Source: Xylophilus sp. GW821-FHT01B05 (GTDB lineage Bacteria; Pseudomonadota; Gammaproteobacteria; Burkholderiales; Burkholderiaceae_C). From it: DNA of 64,000 bases. Below are positions 9,025 to 17,127 of the stretch, piece after piece (positions within the stretch are counted from its first letter, which is position 1; every line of letters starts with the position of its first letter). The notes below the pieces were generated by a model. The model was not told the origin of the DNA. It made no database searches and worked only from the letters and a program-made list of their open reading frames with translations. The DNA lies in the NCBI GenBank assembly GCA_038961845.1, contig CP152408.1:1922001-1986000 (forward strand), given 5' to 3'. A program made the translations under genes and the position numbers.

Positions 9025-10194
9025 GTGATCTCCACCGAAGACTGGCTGAACGGCCTGCTCGCCTTGCTGCAGGGCGCGCAGTCGGGCCTGCTCGCGCTGC
9101 TGCATGCGCTGGGCCTGGCCGGCGACAGCCATGGCCAGCCGGCCTGGCCTTTTGCCTGGCGCATCGCGGGTGAAACCCTGCGCATAGACCTGGGGCAGGC
9201 GCGCCAACTGGCCTTGTCGCTGGTGCTGCTGGCCGCTGCCGTGCTGGCCTTGCTGCTGACTGTGGTCTTCTGGCGCCGCCGCGTGGCGCGCGTGCTGCTG
9301 GGCGGTGGCGCACTGGCCTTGCTGGTGCTCGCGCCCTGGCCCGATGCCCATGTGGCCCTGGCACCGGCCGACCCCACCAGCTTTCACCGCTCGCCCACTG
9401 GTTTCACGGCAGCGTCAGTGGTGCGCGGGCAGGCCTTGTACACGCAGCACTGCCTGGCCTGCCACGGCGCGGATGGCCGGGGCCAGGGGCCGCAGGCCGC
9501 GGCGCTGCCAGTCTGGCCGCCAGACCTGGCCGGGCCGCTGCTGTGGCGGCGCGCCGATGGCGATTTGTTCTGGCGCATCCTGCATGGCCTGCGCGACCGC
9601 CGTGGCGCCACCACCATGGCCGGCTTTGATGGCCAATTGCGCGACGACCAGGTCTGGTCCCTGATCGACTACATGAAGGCTCTTGGGGCAGGGCAGGGCC
9701 TGCGCGTGGCCGGGCTCTGGGCGCAGCCGATAGGCGTGCCCGACTTCAGCGTGCGCTGCGATGGCCGGGCGCCACGGCCGGCCTCTGCCTGGCATGGGCA
9801 GCGCCTGCGCATCGTCGTGGCGGGAGCGGAGCCCGCCGCCCCGGTGCTGGAAGACCCGCGCCTCACCACCGTGCTGCTGCGCAGCGGCGGCACGGCTCCG
9901 GCAGGCATCGACTGCGTGGCCGACGCGCCCGAGGCCTGGCAGGCGCTGGCGCTGGTGGCCGGCACTTCGCCCCAGGCCCTGGCCGGCACCCAGTTCATCG
10001 CCGACCGCGCGGGCTGGCTGCGCGCACGCGGCGAGCCGGGCAAGGCCGACTGGTCTGCCTCCGACCTGCTGTGCCGCACCGAGACCAGCGCTGCCAAGGC
10101 GCCCGCCGCGCCCGTGGCCGATGGCATGGGCGCACTGATCGCCCGCATGGACGCCGAGCCGGTGCGCTTCATCAAGGGCGGCTTCGTTCACTGA
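9025..10194 (+). CDS. Membrane-anchored c-type cytochrome
   Basis: A 389 aa protein with two hydrophobic segments (about residues 62-85 and 92-112) followed by a periplasmic cytochrome c domain. The haem site is CLACH (Cys143, Cys146, His147) in a typical setting GQALYTQHCLACHGADGRGQGP; a likely distal Met is about residue 197 (TTMAGF). Residues ~230-389 form a second domain of unknown type. It starts with GTG 9025, 18 bp after the ATPase gene, so it appears to be the last gene of the importer operon. A haem electron carrier in an ABC import operon is unusual. It may serve a periplasmic oxidation of the substrate, but that is inference. Confidence 0.85.
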   Translation: MISTEDWLNGLLALLQGAQSGLLALLHALGLAGDSHGQPAWPFAWRIAGETLRIDLGQARQLALSLVLLAAAVLALLLTVVFWRRRVARVLLGGGALALLVLAPWPDAHVALAPADPTSFHRSPTGFTAASVVRGQALYTQHCLACHGADGRGQGPQAAALPVWPPDLAGPLLWRRADGDLFWRILHGLRDRRGATTMAGFDGQLRDDQVWSLIDYMKALGAGQGLRVAGLWAQPIGVPDFSVRCDGRAPRPASAWHGQRLRIVVAGAEPAAPVLEDPRLTTVLLRSGGTAPAGIDCVADAPEAWQALALVAGTSPQALAGTQFIADRAGWLRARGEPGKADWSASDLLCRTETSAAKAPAAPVADGMGALIARMDAEPVRFIKGGFVH

Positions 10195-10200
10195 GTTTGA

Positions 10201-10257
10201 ATGAAATAGGCCTCTAGCCCAGGTACCACCTGGGATTTGTGCTATACATTTTGAATT
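10201..10257 (+). repeat. Short AT-rich palindromic repeat (ATGAAATA family), copy 1
   Basis: The stretch begins ATGAAATAGGCCTCTAGCCC, continues with an AGGTACCACCTGG hairpin and ends in an AT-rich tail. The same build (ATGAAATA, then GCC, a CCCAGGT...TGGGCT hairpin, then TATAGCTAT-like tail) recurs at 12358, 23291, 30091, 36140 and 40975, always between genes. Here it lies between the cytochrome c gene and the next plus-strand gene. Confidence 0.75.
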
Positions 10258-10314
10258 TCTGTGGTCGGTGCCAGAATGGCGGGCTTGCCCTGCCTGCCGC
10301 ACCTTTTCACCACC

Positions 10315-11370
10315 ATGCTGTCCTTGTCTCTGCTCTGGTCCGATGCCATTTCCTGGGCCAGCGGCCATCTGGTCGTCCCGGCGCTGACGCTGCTGCACAT
10401 CGGCGAGGCGGCCGGTGATCCGCGCGAAATTGCCGAGGCCTTGCTGATCGCCGCGCTGCAGCTCTTCATCATTGCCGGCATCTTTCGCCCGCTGGAGAGC
10501 CTGCTGCCGGCCGAGCGCTGGGAGGACCGGCGCCTGACCACGGTAGACCGCCACTACACGCTGCTGATGCTGCTGGGCCTGTTCCCGCTGTTCAGCTTTC
10601 TGGTGCTGATGCCCTTCGCGCACCTGCTGGGCGGTGGCCCCACGACGGCCGAGCCGAGCGGGCTCAAACACTGGTTCCCGTGGTTCGAGCAGCATCCGTT
10701 TGCGATGTTCTTCGTCTACTACGTGGCCTACGACTGCTTCTATTACTGGATGCACCGCGCCCAGCACGCCATTCCCTGGTGGTGGGCGCTGCACAGCATG
10801 CACCACAGCCAGCGCCAGATGAGCTGCTGGAGCAATGACCGTGGCAACTACCTGGACGGCATGCTGCAGTCCTTCCTGCTGGCCACGGTGGGGCTGGCGC
10901 TGGGCGTGGAGCCGTCTGAGTTTGCGCTGCTGGGGCTGCTGAGCGAGCTGGTGCAGAACTTCTCGCACGCCAACGTGCGCCTGCGCCTGGGCCGCATCGG
11001 CTGGGTGGGCGAGCGCCTGCTGGTGGGCCCGCGCTTTCACCGCCTGCACCACATGCTGCGTGACCCGGATCGGCCCACCCTGCACAACTGCAACTTCGGC
11101 CAGGTGCTGTCGGTGTGGGACCGCCTGTTTGGCACCGCGCTCTACGGCGCGCCGCTGCGCCCCACGGGCGTGAGCGACCCGGTGGTCGATGCCGACAACG
11201 AGCGTGGTCTGGTAGCCATGCAGTGGCACACGCTCAAGCGCTTCTGGGGCGCCTTCCGCCGGCCGGCGGGCTGGCGGCTGGGCGATGTGTCCTTTGGGCC
11301 GGGCTATGCGCCGATCCACGATGAAGAGGCACCGGCCAAGCCCGCAGCGCGCGGCAGCTCGGCCGGCTGA
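10315..11370 (+). CDS. Fatty acid hydroxylase superfamily (sterol desaturase family) protein
   Basis: An integral membrane di-iron oxygenase-type protein, 351 aa from ATG 10315. The histidine clusters that bind the iron pair in this superfamily are present: HRAQH, HSMHH, an HANVR segment and HRLHHM. Hydrophobic segments occur near residues 10-25, 38-58, 78-98 and 132-150. In-frame starts also exist at GTG 10261 and ATG 10276; none has a clear ribosome site, so the start is uncertain. Family members hydroxylate or desaturate sterols, fatty acids, sphingolipids or carotenoids. The alpha/beta hydrolase gene converges on it with only 2 bp between the stops. Confidence 0.85.
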   Translation: MLSLSLLWSDAISWASGHLVVPALTLLHIGEAAGDPREIAEALLIAALQLFIIAGIFRPLESLLPAERWEDRRLTTVDRHYTLLMLLGLFPLFSFLVLMPFAHLLGGGPTTAEPSGLKHWFPWFEQHPFAMFFVYYVAYDCFYYWMHRAQHAIPWWWALHSMHHSQRQMSCWSNDRGNYLDGMLQSFLLATVGLALGVEPSEFALLGLLSELVQNFSHANVRLRLGRIGWVGERLLVGPRFHRLHHMLRDPDRPTLHNCNFGQVLSVWDRLFGTALYGAPLRPTGVSDPVVDADNERGLVAMQWHTLKRFWGAFRRPAGWRLGDVSFGPGYAPIHDEEAPAKPAARGSSAG

Positions 11371-11372
11371 CT

Positions 11373-12287
11373 TCAGCGCAAGAAGTCTTCGATCAGCTTA
11401 GCCACCTGTGCCGGCTGGTCGTGGTGCAGCATGTGCGCCGCATCGGTCACCAGCGCGCGGCGGCAGTCCGGCACGGCGCGCAGGCGTTCGTGGAATTCAG
11501 CCAGCATGTAGCGCCCGCCCCACCAGCGTTCCATCTCGTTGTCTGACGCCTCCAGCACCAGCACCGGCGCGGTAATGGCGGCGAAGTGGGCCAGCGCTTC
11601 TTCCACCCGGTAGACCTGGGCACCGATCACCTTGTGCGCGGCATGGCCCAGGATCTGCCACTGCGTGCTGCCGTCGGCCAGCGTCACCGGGCGCGCCCAG
11701 TGCTGCGCCAGCCAGGCCGCCTTGTCGGGTGTCAGGCGCGGGTTGGTGCGCATCAGGCGGCGGGCCACGCCGTCTACATCGGCGTAGTGCTTGAGTGCCT
11801 TGTCGCCGCGCTCCAGCGCCTTCAGCTCGTCGATCCACTGCGCGTGGCGCTGGGGTGCTTTGTCGGCGCGCATCGCCGGCATGCCAAAGCCTTCCAGGTT
11901 GATAAGGCGGCGAATGCGCTGTGGCCGCACACCGGCATAAAGCATGGCCACGTTGCCGCCCATGCTGTGGCCGGCCAGGTCCACCGGGCCTTCGGGCACC
12001 AGGGCATCGAGCAGAAAGTCGAGGTCGGCCAGGTAGTCGGCATGCCAGAACTGATCGGTCGGCGGCACCTCGGTCAGGCCAAAGCCGCGCCAGTCCGGCG
12101 CAATCACAAAGCGGTCTTCTGCCATGGCGTCCACCACGAACTGCCAGGACGCGCCCACGTCCATCCAGCCATGCACCAGCACCAGCGGCGGCACGCCGGG
12201 CTGCGGCGTGCCCCAGGTGCGCACGTGGTAGCGCAGATGGCGCAGGGGAACAAAGCGGTTGTCGGCGTGGCGGCGGGCTTGGTACAT
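11373..12287 (-). CDS. Alpha/beta hydrolase
   Basis: A 304 aa soluble hydrolase of the alpha/beta fold. Visible features are the oxyanion-hole segment LVLVHGWMD, the nucleophile elbow GHSMGG, and a C-terminal catalytic histidine in TDAAHMLHHDQP. The family covers esterases, lipases, epoxide hydrolases and C-C bond hydrolases; the sequence does not decide the substrate. ATG 12287 (MYQARRHADNRF) is preferred because the extended upstream frame runs into the interspersed repeat at 12358-12412; ATG 12353 is an alternative. Confidence 0.87.
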   Translation of the reverse strand: MYQARRHADNRFVPLRHLRYHVRTWGTPQPGVPPLVLVHGWMDVGASWQFVVDAMAEDRFVIAPDWRGFGLTEVPPTDQFWHADYLADLDFLLDALVPEGPVDLAGHSMGGNVAMLYAGVRPQRIRRLINLEGFGMPAMRADKAPQRHAQWIDELKALERGDKALKHYADVDGVARRLMRTNPRLTPDKAAWLAQHWARPVTLADGSTQWQILGHAAHKVIGAQVYRVEEALAHFAAITAPVLVLEASDNEMERWWGGRYMLAEFHERLRAVPDCRRALVTDAAHMLHHDQPAQVAKLIEDFLR

Positions 12288-12357
12288 AGCGCTGGGATCA
12301 TAGGGACGCTGCTGCGCAAAGGCAGTCCGCTGGCGGACAGCGTCAGCAGGCATTGCT

Positions 12358-12412
12358 TCCAAAAATATAGCTATATGCCCTTGTGTATAAAGGGCTGGAG
12401 GCACTTTTTGCT
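12358..12412 (-). repeat. Short AT-rich palindromic repeat, copy 2 (reverse orientation)
   Basis: Read on the minus strand this resembles the ATGAAATA repeat family: GCCTCCAGCCC, a short hairpin, then ATATAGCTATATTTTT. It sits in the divergent gap between the hydrolase gene and the aldo/keto reductase gene and is more diverged than the other copies. Confidence 0.55.
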
Positions 12413-12463
12413 TGCAATCTCCGACTGCCGACAAGCCGCTGCCAAACCTGCTGTAATTTGCGC

Positions 12464-13558
12464 ATGAGTACTTCTTCCTCTTCTTCTTCGTCCGCGTTTG
12501 CGCCGGTCCGCCTGGGCCAGAGCGAGCTGCAGGTTTCCCCCATCTGCCTGGGCACCATGACCTTCGGCGAGCAGGTCGCCGAGGCCGATGCCCACGCCAT
12601 CCTCGACCGCGCAGTGGAGCGCGGCATCGACTTCCTGGACACCGCCGAGATGTACGCCGTGCCCGCGCGCAAGGAGACCTACGGCGCGACTGAAACCATC
12701 ATCGGCAACTGGTTTGCGCGCCGCCCCGGTGTGCGCCAAAAATTGGTGCTGGCAACCAAGGTGGCCGGCCCCTCGCGCGGCATGCCCTGGGTACGCGAAG
12801 GGCAGGGCATGACGGCGGCCGACATCGTTGCCTCTTGCGACGCCAGCCTGAAGCGCCTGCAGACCGACGTCATCGACCTGTACCAGATCCACTGGCCTGA
12901 GCGCCATGTGCCGGCCTTTGGCCAGCTCTACTACGACCCGGCCCAGGAACGCACGCAGACCTCGATCCACGAGCAGCTCGACGCACTCGCCGGCCTGGTC
13001 AAGGCCGGCAAGGTGCGCGCCATTGGCTTGTCCAACGAGACGCCCTATGGCGTGCATGAGTTTGTGCGCCTGGCCGAGGCGCACGGCCTGCCGCGCGTGG
13101 CCTCGGTGCAGAACGTCTACTGCCTGATCAGCCGCGGCGTAGAGAACGCGCTGGACGAGAGCCTGCACCGCTTGGGCGTATCACTGCTGGCCTACTCGCC
13201 GCTGGCCTTTGGCCTGCTCACCGGCAAGTACGACCAAAGCGGCCCCACCGGCCCCGACGCCCCCAAGGGCGCGCGCATCGCCAGTTACGAGTCGGTACGC
13301 AAGCAGCGCTGGGGCCGCCCCGAAGCCCTGGTGGCCGCGCGCCGCTACAACGCCCTGGCGCGCCAGCACGGCCTGACGCCCACGCAACTGGCGCTGGCCT
13401 TCTGCTACACCAAGTGGCAGGTCGCCAGCACCATCATCGGCGTGACCACGGTGGCGCAGTTGGATGAGGACATCAATGCCTGGGGCACCAAGCTGTCGCC
13501 CGAGGTGCTGGCTGAGATCGACAAGATCCGCTGGGAGATCCGCGATCCTGCAAATTGA
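12464..13558 (+). CDS. tas: Aldo/keto reductase, Tas-like
   Basis: A 364 aa NADPH-dependent aldo/keto reductase closely resembling E. coli Tas. The start MSTSSS leads into LGQSELQVSPICLGTMTFGEQ. The catalytic tetrad is readable: Asp and Tyr in FLDTAEMY, Lys in LATKVAGPSR and His in LYQIHWPER. The C-terminal cofactor region includes ASTIIGVTT. The whole TIM-barrel length is present. ATG 12464 is the natural start, although the frame is open upstream through repeat sequence. Tas was named for suppressing tyrosine auxotrophy in E. coli; its physiological substrate is not settled. Confidence 0.9.
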   Translation: MSTSSSSSSSAFAPVRLGQSELQVSPICLGTMTFGEQVAEADAHAILDRAVERGIDFLDTAEMYAVPARKETYGATETIIGNWFARRPGVRQKLVLATKVAGPSRGMPWVREGQGMTAADIVASCDASLKRLQTDVIDLYQIHWPERHVPAFGQLYYDPAQERTQTSIHEQLDALAGLVKAGKVRAIGLSNETPYGVHEFVRLAEAHGLPRVASVQNVYCLISRGVENALDESLHRLGVSLLAYSPLAFGLLTGKYDQSGPTGPDAPKGARIASYESVRKQRWGRPEALVAARRYNALARQHGLTPTQLALAFCYTKWQVASTIIGVTTVAQLDEDINAWGTKLSPEVLAEIDKIRWEIRDPAN

Positions 13559-13561
13559 TCC

Positions 13562-14053
13562 ATGGCCAAGAAATCGCACGTCTCCGAAACGCCCGCCACG
13601 CAGCTGCTGCGTGCGCACGGCGTGGCGTTCACCGAGCATCCCTACGAGTACCTGGAGCATGGCGGTGCGCAGCACAGCGCCCAGGTGCTGGGGCTGGACC
13701 CGTTCAGCGTCGTCAAGACGCTGGTGATGCAGGACCAGGACGCCAAGCCGTTGCTGGTGCTGATGCATGGCAACCGCACCGTCTCCACCAAGAACCTGGC
13801 ACGGCAGATCGGTGCCAAGTCGGTCGAGCCCTGCAAGCCTGAGGTGGCCAATCGCCACAGCGGCTACCTGGTGGGCGGCACCTCGCCCTTTGGCACGCGG
13901 CGCGAGATGCCGGTCTACATAGAGGAAAGCATCCTGGCGCTGCCGCGCATCTGCATCAATGGCGGGCGGCGCGGCTACCTGGTGGGGCTGGAGCCGCAGG
14001 TCTGCGTGCAGTTGCTGGGCGCGCAGCCGGTGCACTGCGCGCTGGCAGAATAG
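13562..14053 (+). CDS. ybaK: Cys-tRNA(Pro) deacylase YbaK/EbsC
   Basis: A 163 aa single-domain trans-editing enzyme that hydrolyses cysteine wrongly attached to tRNA-Pro. Family signs are the N-terminal [23 protein letters not shown], the conserved lysine in SVVKTLVMQ, and [20 protein letters not shown] near the C-terminus. The start codon ATG 13562 lies only 3 bp after the stop of the aldo/keto reductase, so the genes are probably cotranscribed. Confidence 0.93.
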   Translation: MAKKSHVSETPATQLLRAHGVAFTEHPYEYLEHGGAQHSAQVLGLDPFSVVKTLVMQDQDAKPLLVLMHGNRTVSTKNLARQIGAKSVEPCKPEVANRHSGYLVGGTSPFGTRREMPVYIEESILALPRICINGGRRGYLVGLEPQVCVQLLGAQPVHCALAE

Positions 14054-14111
14054 CCGGCTTCCTCCTCTTGCCGGCGCACTGCATGCCGGCACTCCCTGCG
14101 AGACAAACGCC

Positions 14112-14756
14112 TTGGACCTTCTTCTTCCCATCCTGGCCACGGTCGCCGCCTACCTGATCGGCTCGCTGTCGTTTGCCGTCATCGTCAGCCGGGCCATGGG
14201 CCTGGACGATCCGCGCAGCTACGGCAGCGGCAACCCTGGCGCCACCAATGTGCTGCGCTCGGGCAGCAAGCCGGCGGCCATCGCCACGCTGCTGCTGGAC
14301 GCGGCCAAGGGCTGGCTGCCGGTGATGCTGGTGCGCTGGTGGGGACCGGCCTGGGGCCTGGACGGCGGCACCGTGGCGCTGGTGGGGCTGGCGGCCTTCC
14401 TGGGGCATCTGTACCCGGTGTTCTTCCGCTTCCGGGGCGGCAAGGGCGTGGCCACGGCGCTGGGCGTGCTGCTGGGCATACAGCCGCTGCTGGGCCTGGC
14501 GGCGGCGCTGAGCTGGCTGGTCATGGCGGTGTTCTTCCGCTATTCGTCCTTTGCTTCGCTGGTGGCGGCGGTGTTCGCACCCTTCTTCTACTGGTTTGGC
14601 GACGGCGTGGCCTGGACGGCCGATGTGCGCATCACCGCGGCCATGGTGGTGATGGGGCTGCTGCTGGCCTGGCGCCACCGCGAGAACATCCGGCGCTTGC
14701 TGGCCGGAACTGAATCTCGCCTAGGCTCCCGCGCTGGAAAATCCCGGTCGTCTTAG
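14112..14756 (+). CDS. plsY: Glycerol-3-phosphate acyltransferase PlsY
   Basis: A 214 aa inner-membrane enzyme that transfers acyl groups from acyl-phosphate to glycerol-3-phosphate, the first step of phospholipid synthesis. The three PlsY signature loops are visible: [28 protein letters not shown] and [15 protein letters not shown]. Five hydrophobic segments fit the family. No in-frame ATG gives the right N-terminus; TTG 14112 ([18 protein letters not shown]) begins the first membrane helix and follows a GAGA site, so it is chosen. The stop codon lies inside a long palindrome shared with the convergent gene. Confidence 0.92.
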   Translation: MDLLLPILATVAAYLIGSLSFAVIVSRAMGLDDPRSYGSGNPGATNVLRSGSKPAAIATLLLDAAKGWLPVMLVRWWGPAWGLDGGTVALVGLAAFLGHLYPVFFRFRGGKGVATALGVLLGIQPLLGLAAALSWLVMAVFFRYSSFASLVAAVFAPFFYWFGDGVAWTADVRITAAMVVMGLLLAWRHRENIRRLLAGTESRLGSRAGKSRSS

Positions 14757-14812
14757 AGCGTGTTTGCGATCTCTATGGGATCCCCATACAGATCGCAAAC
14801 ACGTTCTTAAGA
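14751..14812. terminator. Bidirectional terminator-like palindrome containing both stop codons
   Basis: Two ~30-base arms (14751-14780 and 14782-14812) are near-perfect inverted repeats, each carrying GTGTTTGCGATCT. The TAG of plsY (14754-14756) and the TAA of the convergent gene (14807-14809) both lie within the arms. A single arm of the same sequence recurs at 43561-43594, so it is also a dispersed repeat. Confidence 0.75.
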
Positions 14813-15823
14813 CTGCGGCTTCGGCCGCGCCGCATCCAGCGCCGCAATGTGGCGGCTGGCCTGCACGCCGATCTGCAGCAGTACCCGGTAGTTGAGCGGC
14901 GCACCCAGTTGCGCATGGGTCAGTGCCGAGCGGATGCGGGGTGACCCGGCCGACACACGGTGCAGGCGCGGCCGGCGCATGGGTTGGCGCTGGGCATCCA
15001 GCACCACCGCGACCACCGGCTGGTTGGCGGTTTCGCTGCGCCGCACCACCACGGCGGTCTCGCCGTTGTCCAGCTCCACAAAAGTGCCCGGCGGGCACAG
15101 GCCCACGGCGCGCACCAGGGCGTAGCCGACCTCGTCACGGTAGTCGTCGCGGCCGTCGAGGATGGCGCGCACCGAGTCCAGCGCGCTGCGCCCGGTGCGC
15201 GTGGTGCGCGGGCTGATCATGGCGGCGTAGCGGTCTATGGTGCGCAGCACATGCGCCAGGCGGTCGGCCGGCGCCATCTCGGTCAGGCCCGTGGCGTGGT
15301 CGCTGGCCGCATGGTGCTGGCGCACCACGTCGATCCAGGTGCTGTCGGTCACGCCCAGGCGCGTGAGCAGGGCGCTGCCGTCGGCGGCGTGGTGCTCGAT
15401 CACCATGCGCTGCTGGGCGTTGGGGCGTTCTTTTTGTGCGGACAGGCGGTCCTGCACATCGGTCATGGCGATGTTCATGGTCATCGCCGCATGTACCAGC
15501 ACATCGCGCTCGTTGCGCGGCAGCTTCAGCTCGTCGGCCACGATGTGGCACAGCGCGGCGCAGACCAGCGCGTGCGAGGCGCTGTAGCCCACCGACGAGG
15601 TGGAGGCCAGCTGAAACAGCAGGTACAGCGCCGTATCCAGATCCTGCAGCACCAGCGCCTGCATCCAGCGGTCGTACTGCAGCACCTTCTGCGGGAAGTC
15701 CTGCACGTTGAAGGGCCGCGTCAGCACCACCGACAGGCCCGACTCCAGGTCGGCCCACAGGCTCAGCAGGTCTTCGCCGGAATCGTCGGCTGGGGCTGGG
15801 ATGGCGGTCGGGTGGGTTGCCAT
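14807..15823 (-). CDS. HD-GYP-type domain protein with degenerate metal site
   Basis: A 338 aa cytoplasmic protein with the overall pattern of HD-GYP cyclic-di-GMP phosphodiesterases, without a receiver domain. Expected metal-site positions are found as His84, His111, His144-His145 and His170-His171, but the HD aspartate is Ala112 and no GYP motif follows the second HH pair. The C-terminal part DEVGYALVRAVGLCPPGTFVELDNGETAVVVRRSE is the usual tail of HD-GYP proteins. Catalysis may be lost or altered. It lies 19 bp after yajQ, which encodes a proposed cyclic-di-GMP or nucleotide-binding protein, so a shared signalling role is plausible. Confidence 0.75.
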   Translation of the reverse strand: MATHPTAIPAPADDSGEDLLSLWADLESGLSVVLTRPFNVQDFPQKVLQYDRWMQALVLQDLDTALYLLFQLASTSSVGYSASHALVCAALCHIVADELKLPRNERDVLVHAAMTMNIAMTDVQDRLSAQKERPNAQQRMVIEHHAADGSALLTRLGVTDSTWIDVVRQHHAASDHATGLTEMAPADRLAHVLRTIDRYAAMISPRTTRTGRSALDSVRAILDGRDDYRDEVGYALVRAVGLCPPGTFVELDNGETAVVVRRSETANQPVVAVVLDAQRQPMRRPRLHRVSAGSPRIRSALTHAQLGAPLNYRVLLQIGVQASRHIAALDAARPKPQS

Positions 15824-15842
15824 CGGCTGGCAGGGGCGGTTC

Positions 15843-16328
15843 TTAGTCGCGGAAGTTGTTGAAGCTGATAGGCACGTCGGCCACGTCCTTCTTCAGCAGT
15901 GCCATGGTGGCCTGCAGGTCGTCGCGCTTGGCGCCGGTGATGCGCACCGAGTCGCCCTGGATCGCGGCCTGCACCTTGAGCTTGCTGTCCTTGACCAGGC
16001 GCTGGATCTTCTTGGCCAGCTCGGCCTCGATGCCGTTGCGCACCTTCAGCACCTGCTTGACCTTGTCGCCGCCGATCTTCTCGACCTTGCCTTTGTCCAG
16101 GAAGCGCACGTCCACATTGCGCTTGGTGAGCTTGTTGCGCAGCAGGTCTTCAACCTGGGCCAGCTGGAAGTCGGCGTCACCGAACATGGTGATTTCCTTC
16201 TCCTTCAGCTCCAGGGCCGCGGAGGTGCCCTTGAAATCAAAGCGGGTGCTGATTTCCTTGGCTGCGTTGTCGACGGCGTTGCGCACCTCCACCAGGTCGG
16301 CTTCGCAAACGGTATCGAAAGACGGCAT
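15843..16328 (-). CDS. yajQ: YajQ family nucleotide-binding protein
   Basis: A 161 aa small cytoplasmic protein of the YajQ family, full length. It begins [26 protein letters not shown] and ends [37 protein letters not shown], both characteristic. In Xanthomonas and Pseudomonas, YajQ homologues bind cyclic-di-GMP and affect virulence gene expression. The gene lies between the retropepsin-like gene and the HD-GYP-like gene on the same strand, which supports an operon. Confidence 0.95.
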   Translation of the reverse strand: MPSFDTVCEADLVEVRNAVDNAAKEISTRFDFKGTSAALELKEKEITMFGDADFQLAQVEDLLRNKLTKRNVDVRFLDKGKVEKIGGDKVKQVLKVRNGIEAELAKKIQRLVKDSKLKVQAAIQGDSVRITGAKRDDLQATMALLKKDVADVPISFNNFRD

Positions 16329-16417
16329 ACAAACACTCCAGAAATATTCAGAAACAGCACGCGATGTTATGCCAAAGGCCGGCCCTCCCGGAACGGGCCC
16401 GGGGCGGGTGGCCTGGC

Positions 16418-17104
16418 TCAGAAGCGCCGGGTCAGCACCATCTCGTCGCTGGTGCGGGTCATCTGGAAGCGGTTCAGGAAGCTGTTGCCCAGCAATATGA
16501 AGGGCATGGGCTGCGGCGTCACCATGGCTTCCACGTCATACACCTCCACGTCGGCGATGCGCACCAGCGCCAGCCGGATGCGCCAGCCCTGCGTGACGCC
16601 GTTGGCGGTGCCCACGGCCGCGCGCTGGCCGTCGCGGTAGCGCAGGCCCAGCCGCTCGGCCTCGTCCTGCCCCATGGCGATCTGGCTGGCGCCGGTGTCC
16701 ACCACGAAGCGGGTCCCCTGGCCGTTGATGCTGCCCTGGGTAAAGAAGTGGCCCGCGCTGTCGCCCGCCAAAACGATGCGCGTGCCCCGGCCGGAAGTGC
16801 CGGCGGCGCTTACCTGCACCGGCGTGCCGCCCAGCTGCAGCTGCATGCGGTGGCCTTCGACCTCTACCTGCGCGTCTTCGCGGCCCACGGCCAGCAGCCG
16901 CACGCCCTGTGTCGATTCGCCCGGTGCCAGCGCCATCGTCCGGCCATCGACCACCAGCAGCGCTTTCTTGCCCAGCACCCCGGCCAGGCTTACCGCTGGC
17001 GGCGCGGCCCGGGCGGGCGCCATGCCCAGCACCAGCGCGGCTGCGCAGCAAGCCAGGGAGGCCCGGCGCAAGCGGCAGGCGGGGCGAAGGGGGAGGGCTG
17101 CCAT
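16418..17104 (-). CDS. Retropepsin-like aspartic protease, exported
   Basis: A 228 aa protein with a signal peptide (residues ~1-33, ending APARA) and one C-terminal clan AA retropepsin domain. The active-site triad is VDTGAS at about residue 138, and [12 protein letters not shown] matches the conserved LGMSFL element of this bacterial family. Such proteins act as homodimers in the periplasm or at the membrane. The start at 17104 leaves only 23 bp to the divergent murB start and has a pyrimidine-rich leader without a ribosome site, so the exact start is uncertain. Confidence 0.85.
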   Translation of the reverse strand: MAALPLRPACRLRRASLACCAAALVLGMAPARAAPPAVSLAGVLGKKALLVVDGRTMALAPGESTQGVRLLAVGREDAQVEVEGHRMQLQLGGTPVQVSAAGTSGRGTRIVLAGDSAGHFFTQGSINGQGTRFVVDTGASQIAMGQDEAERLGLRYRDGQRAAVGTANGVTQGWRIRLALVRIADVEVYDVEAMVTPQPMPFILLGNSFLNRFQMTRTSDEMVLTRRF

Positions 17105-17127
17105 GCGGGGCGGAGGAGAGTGAGAAA

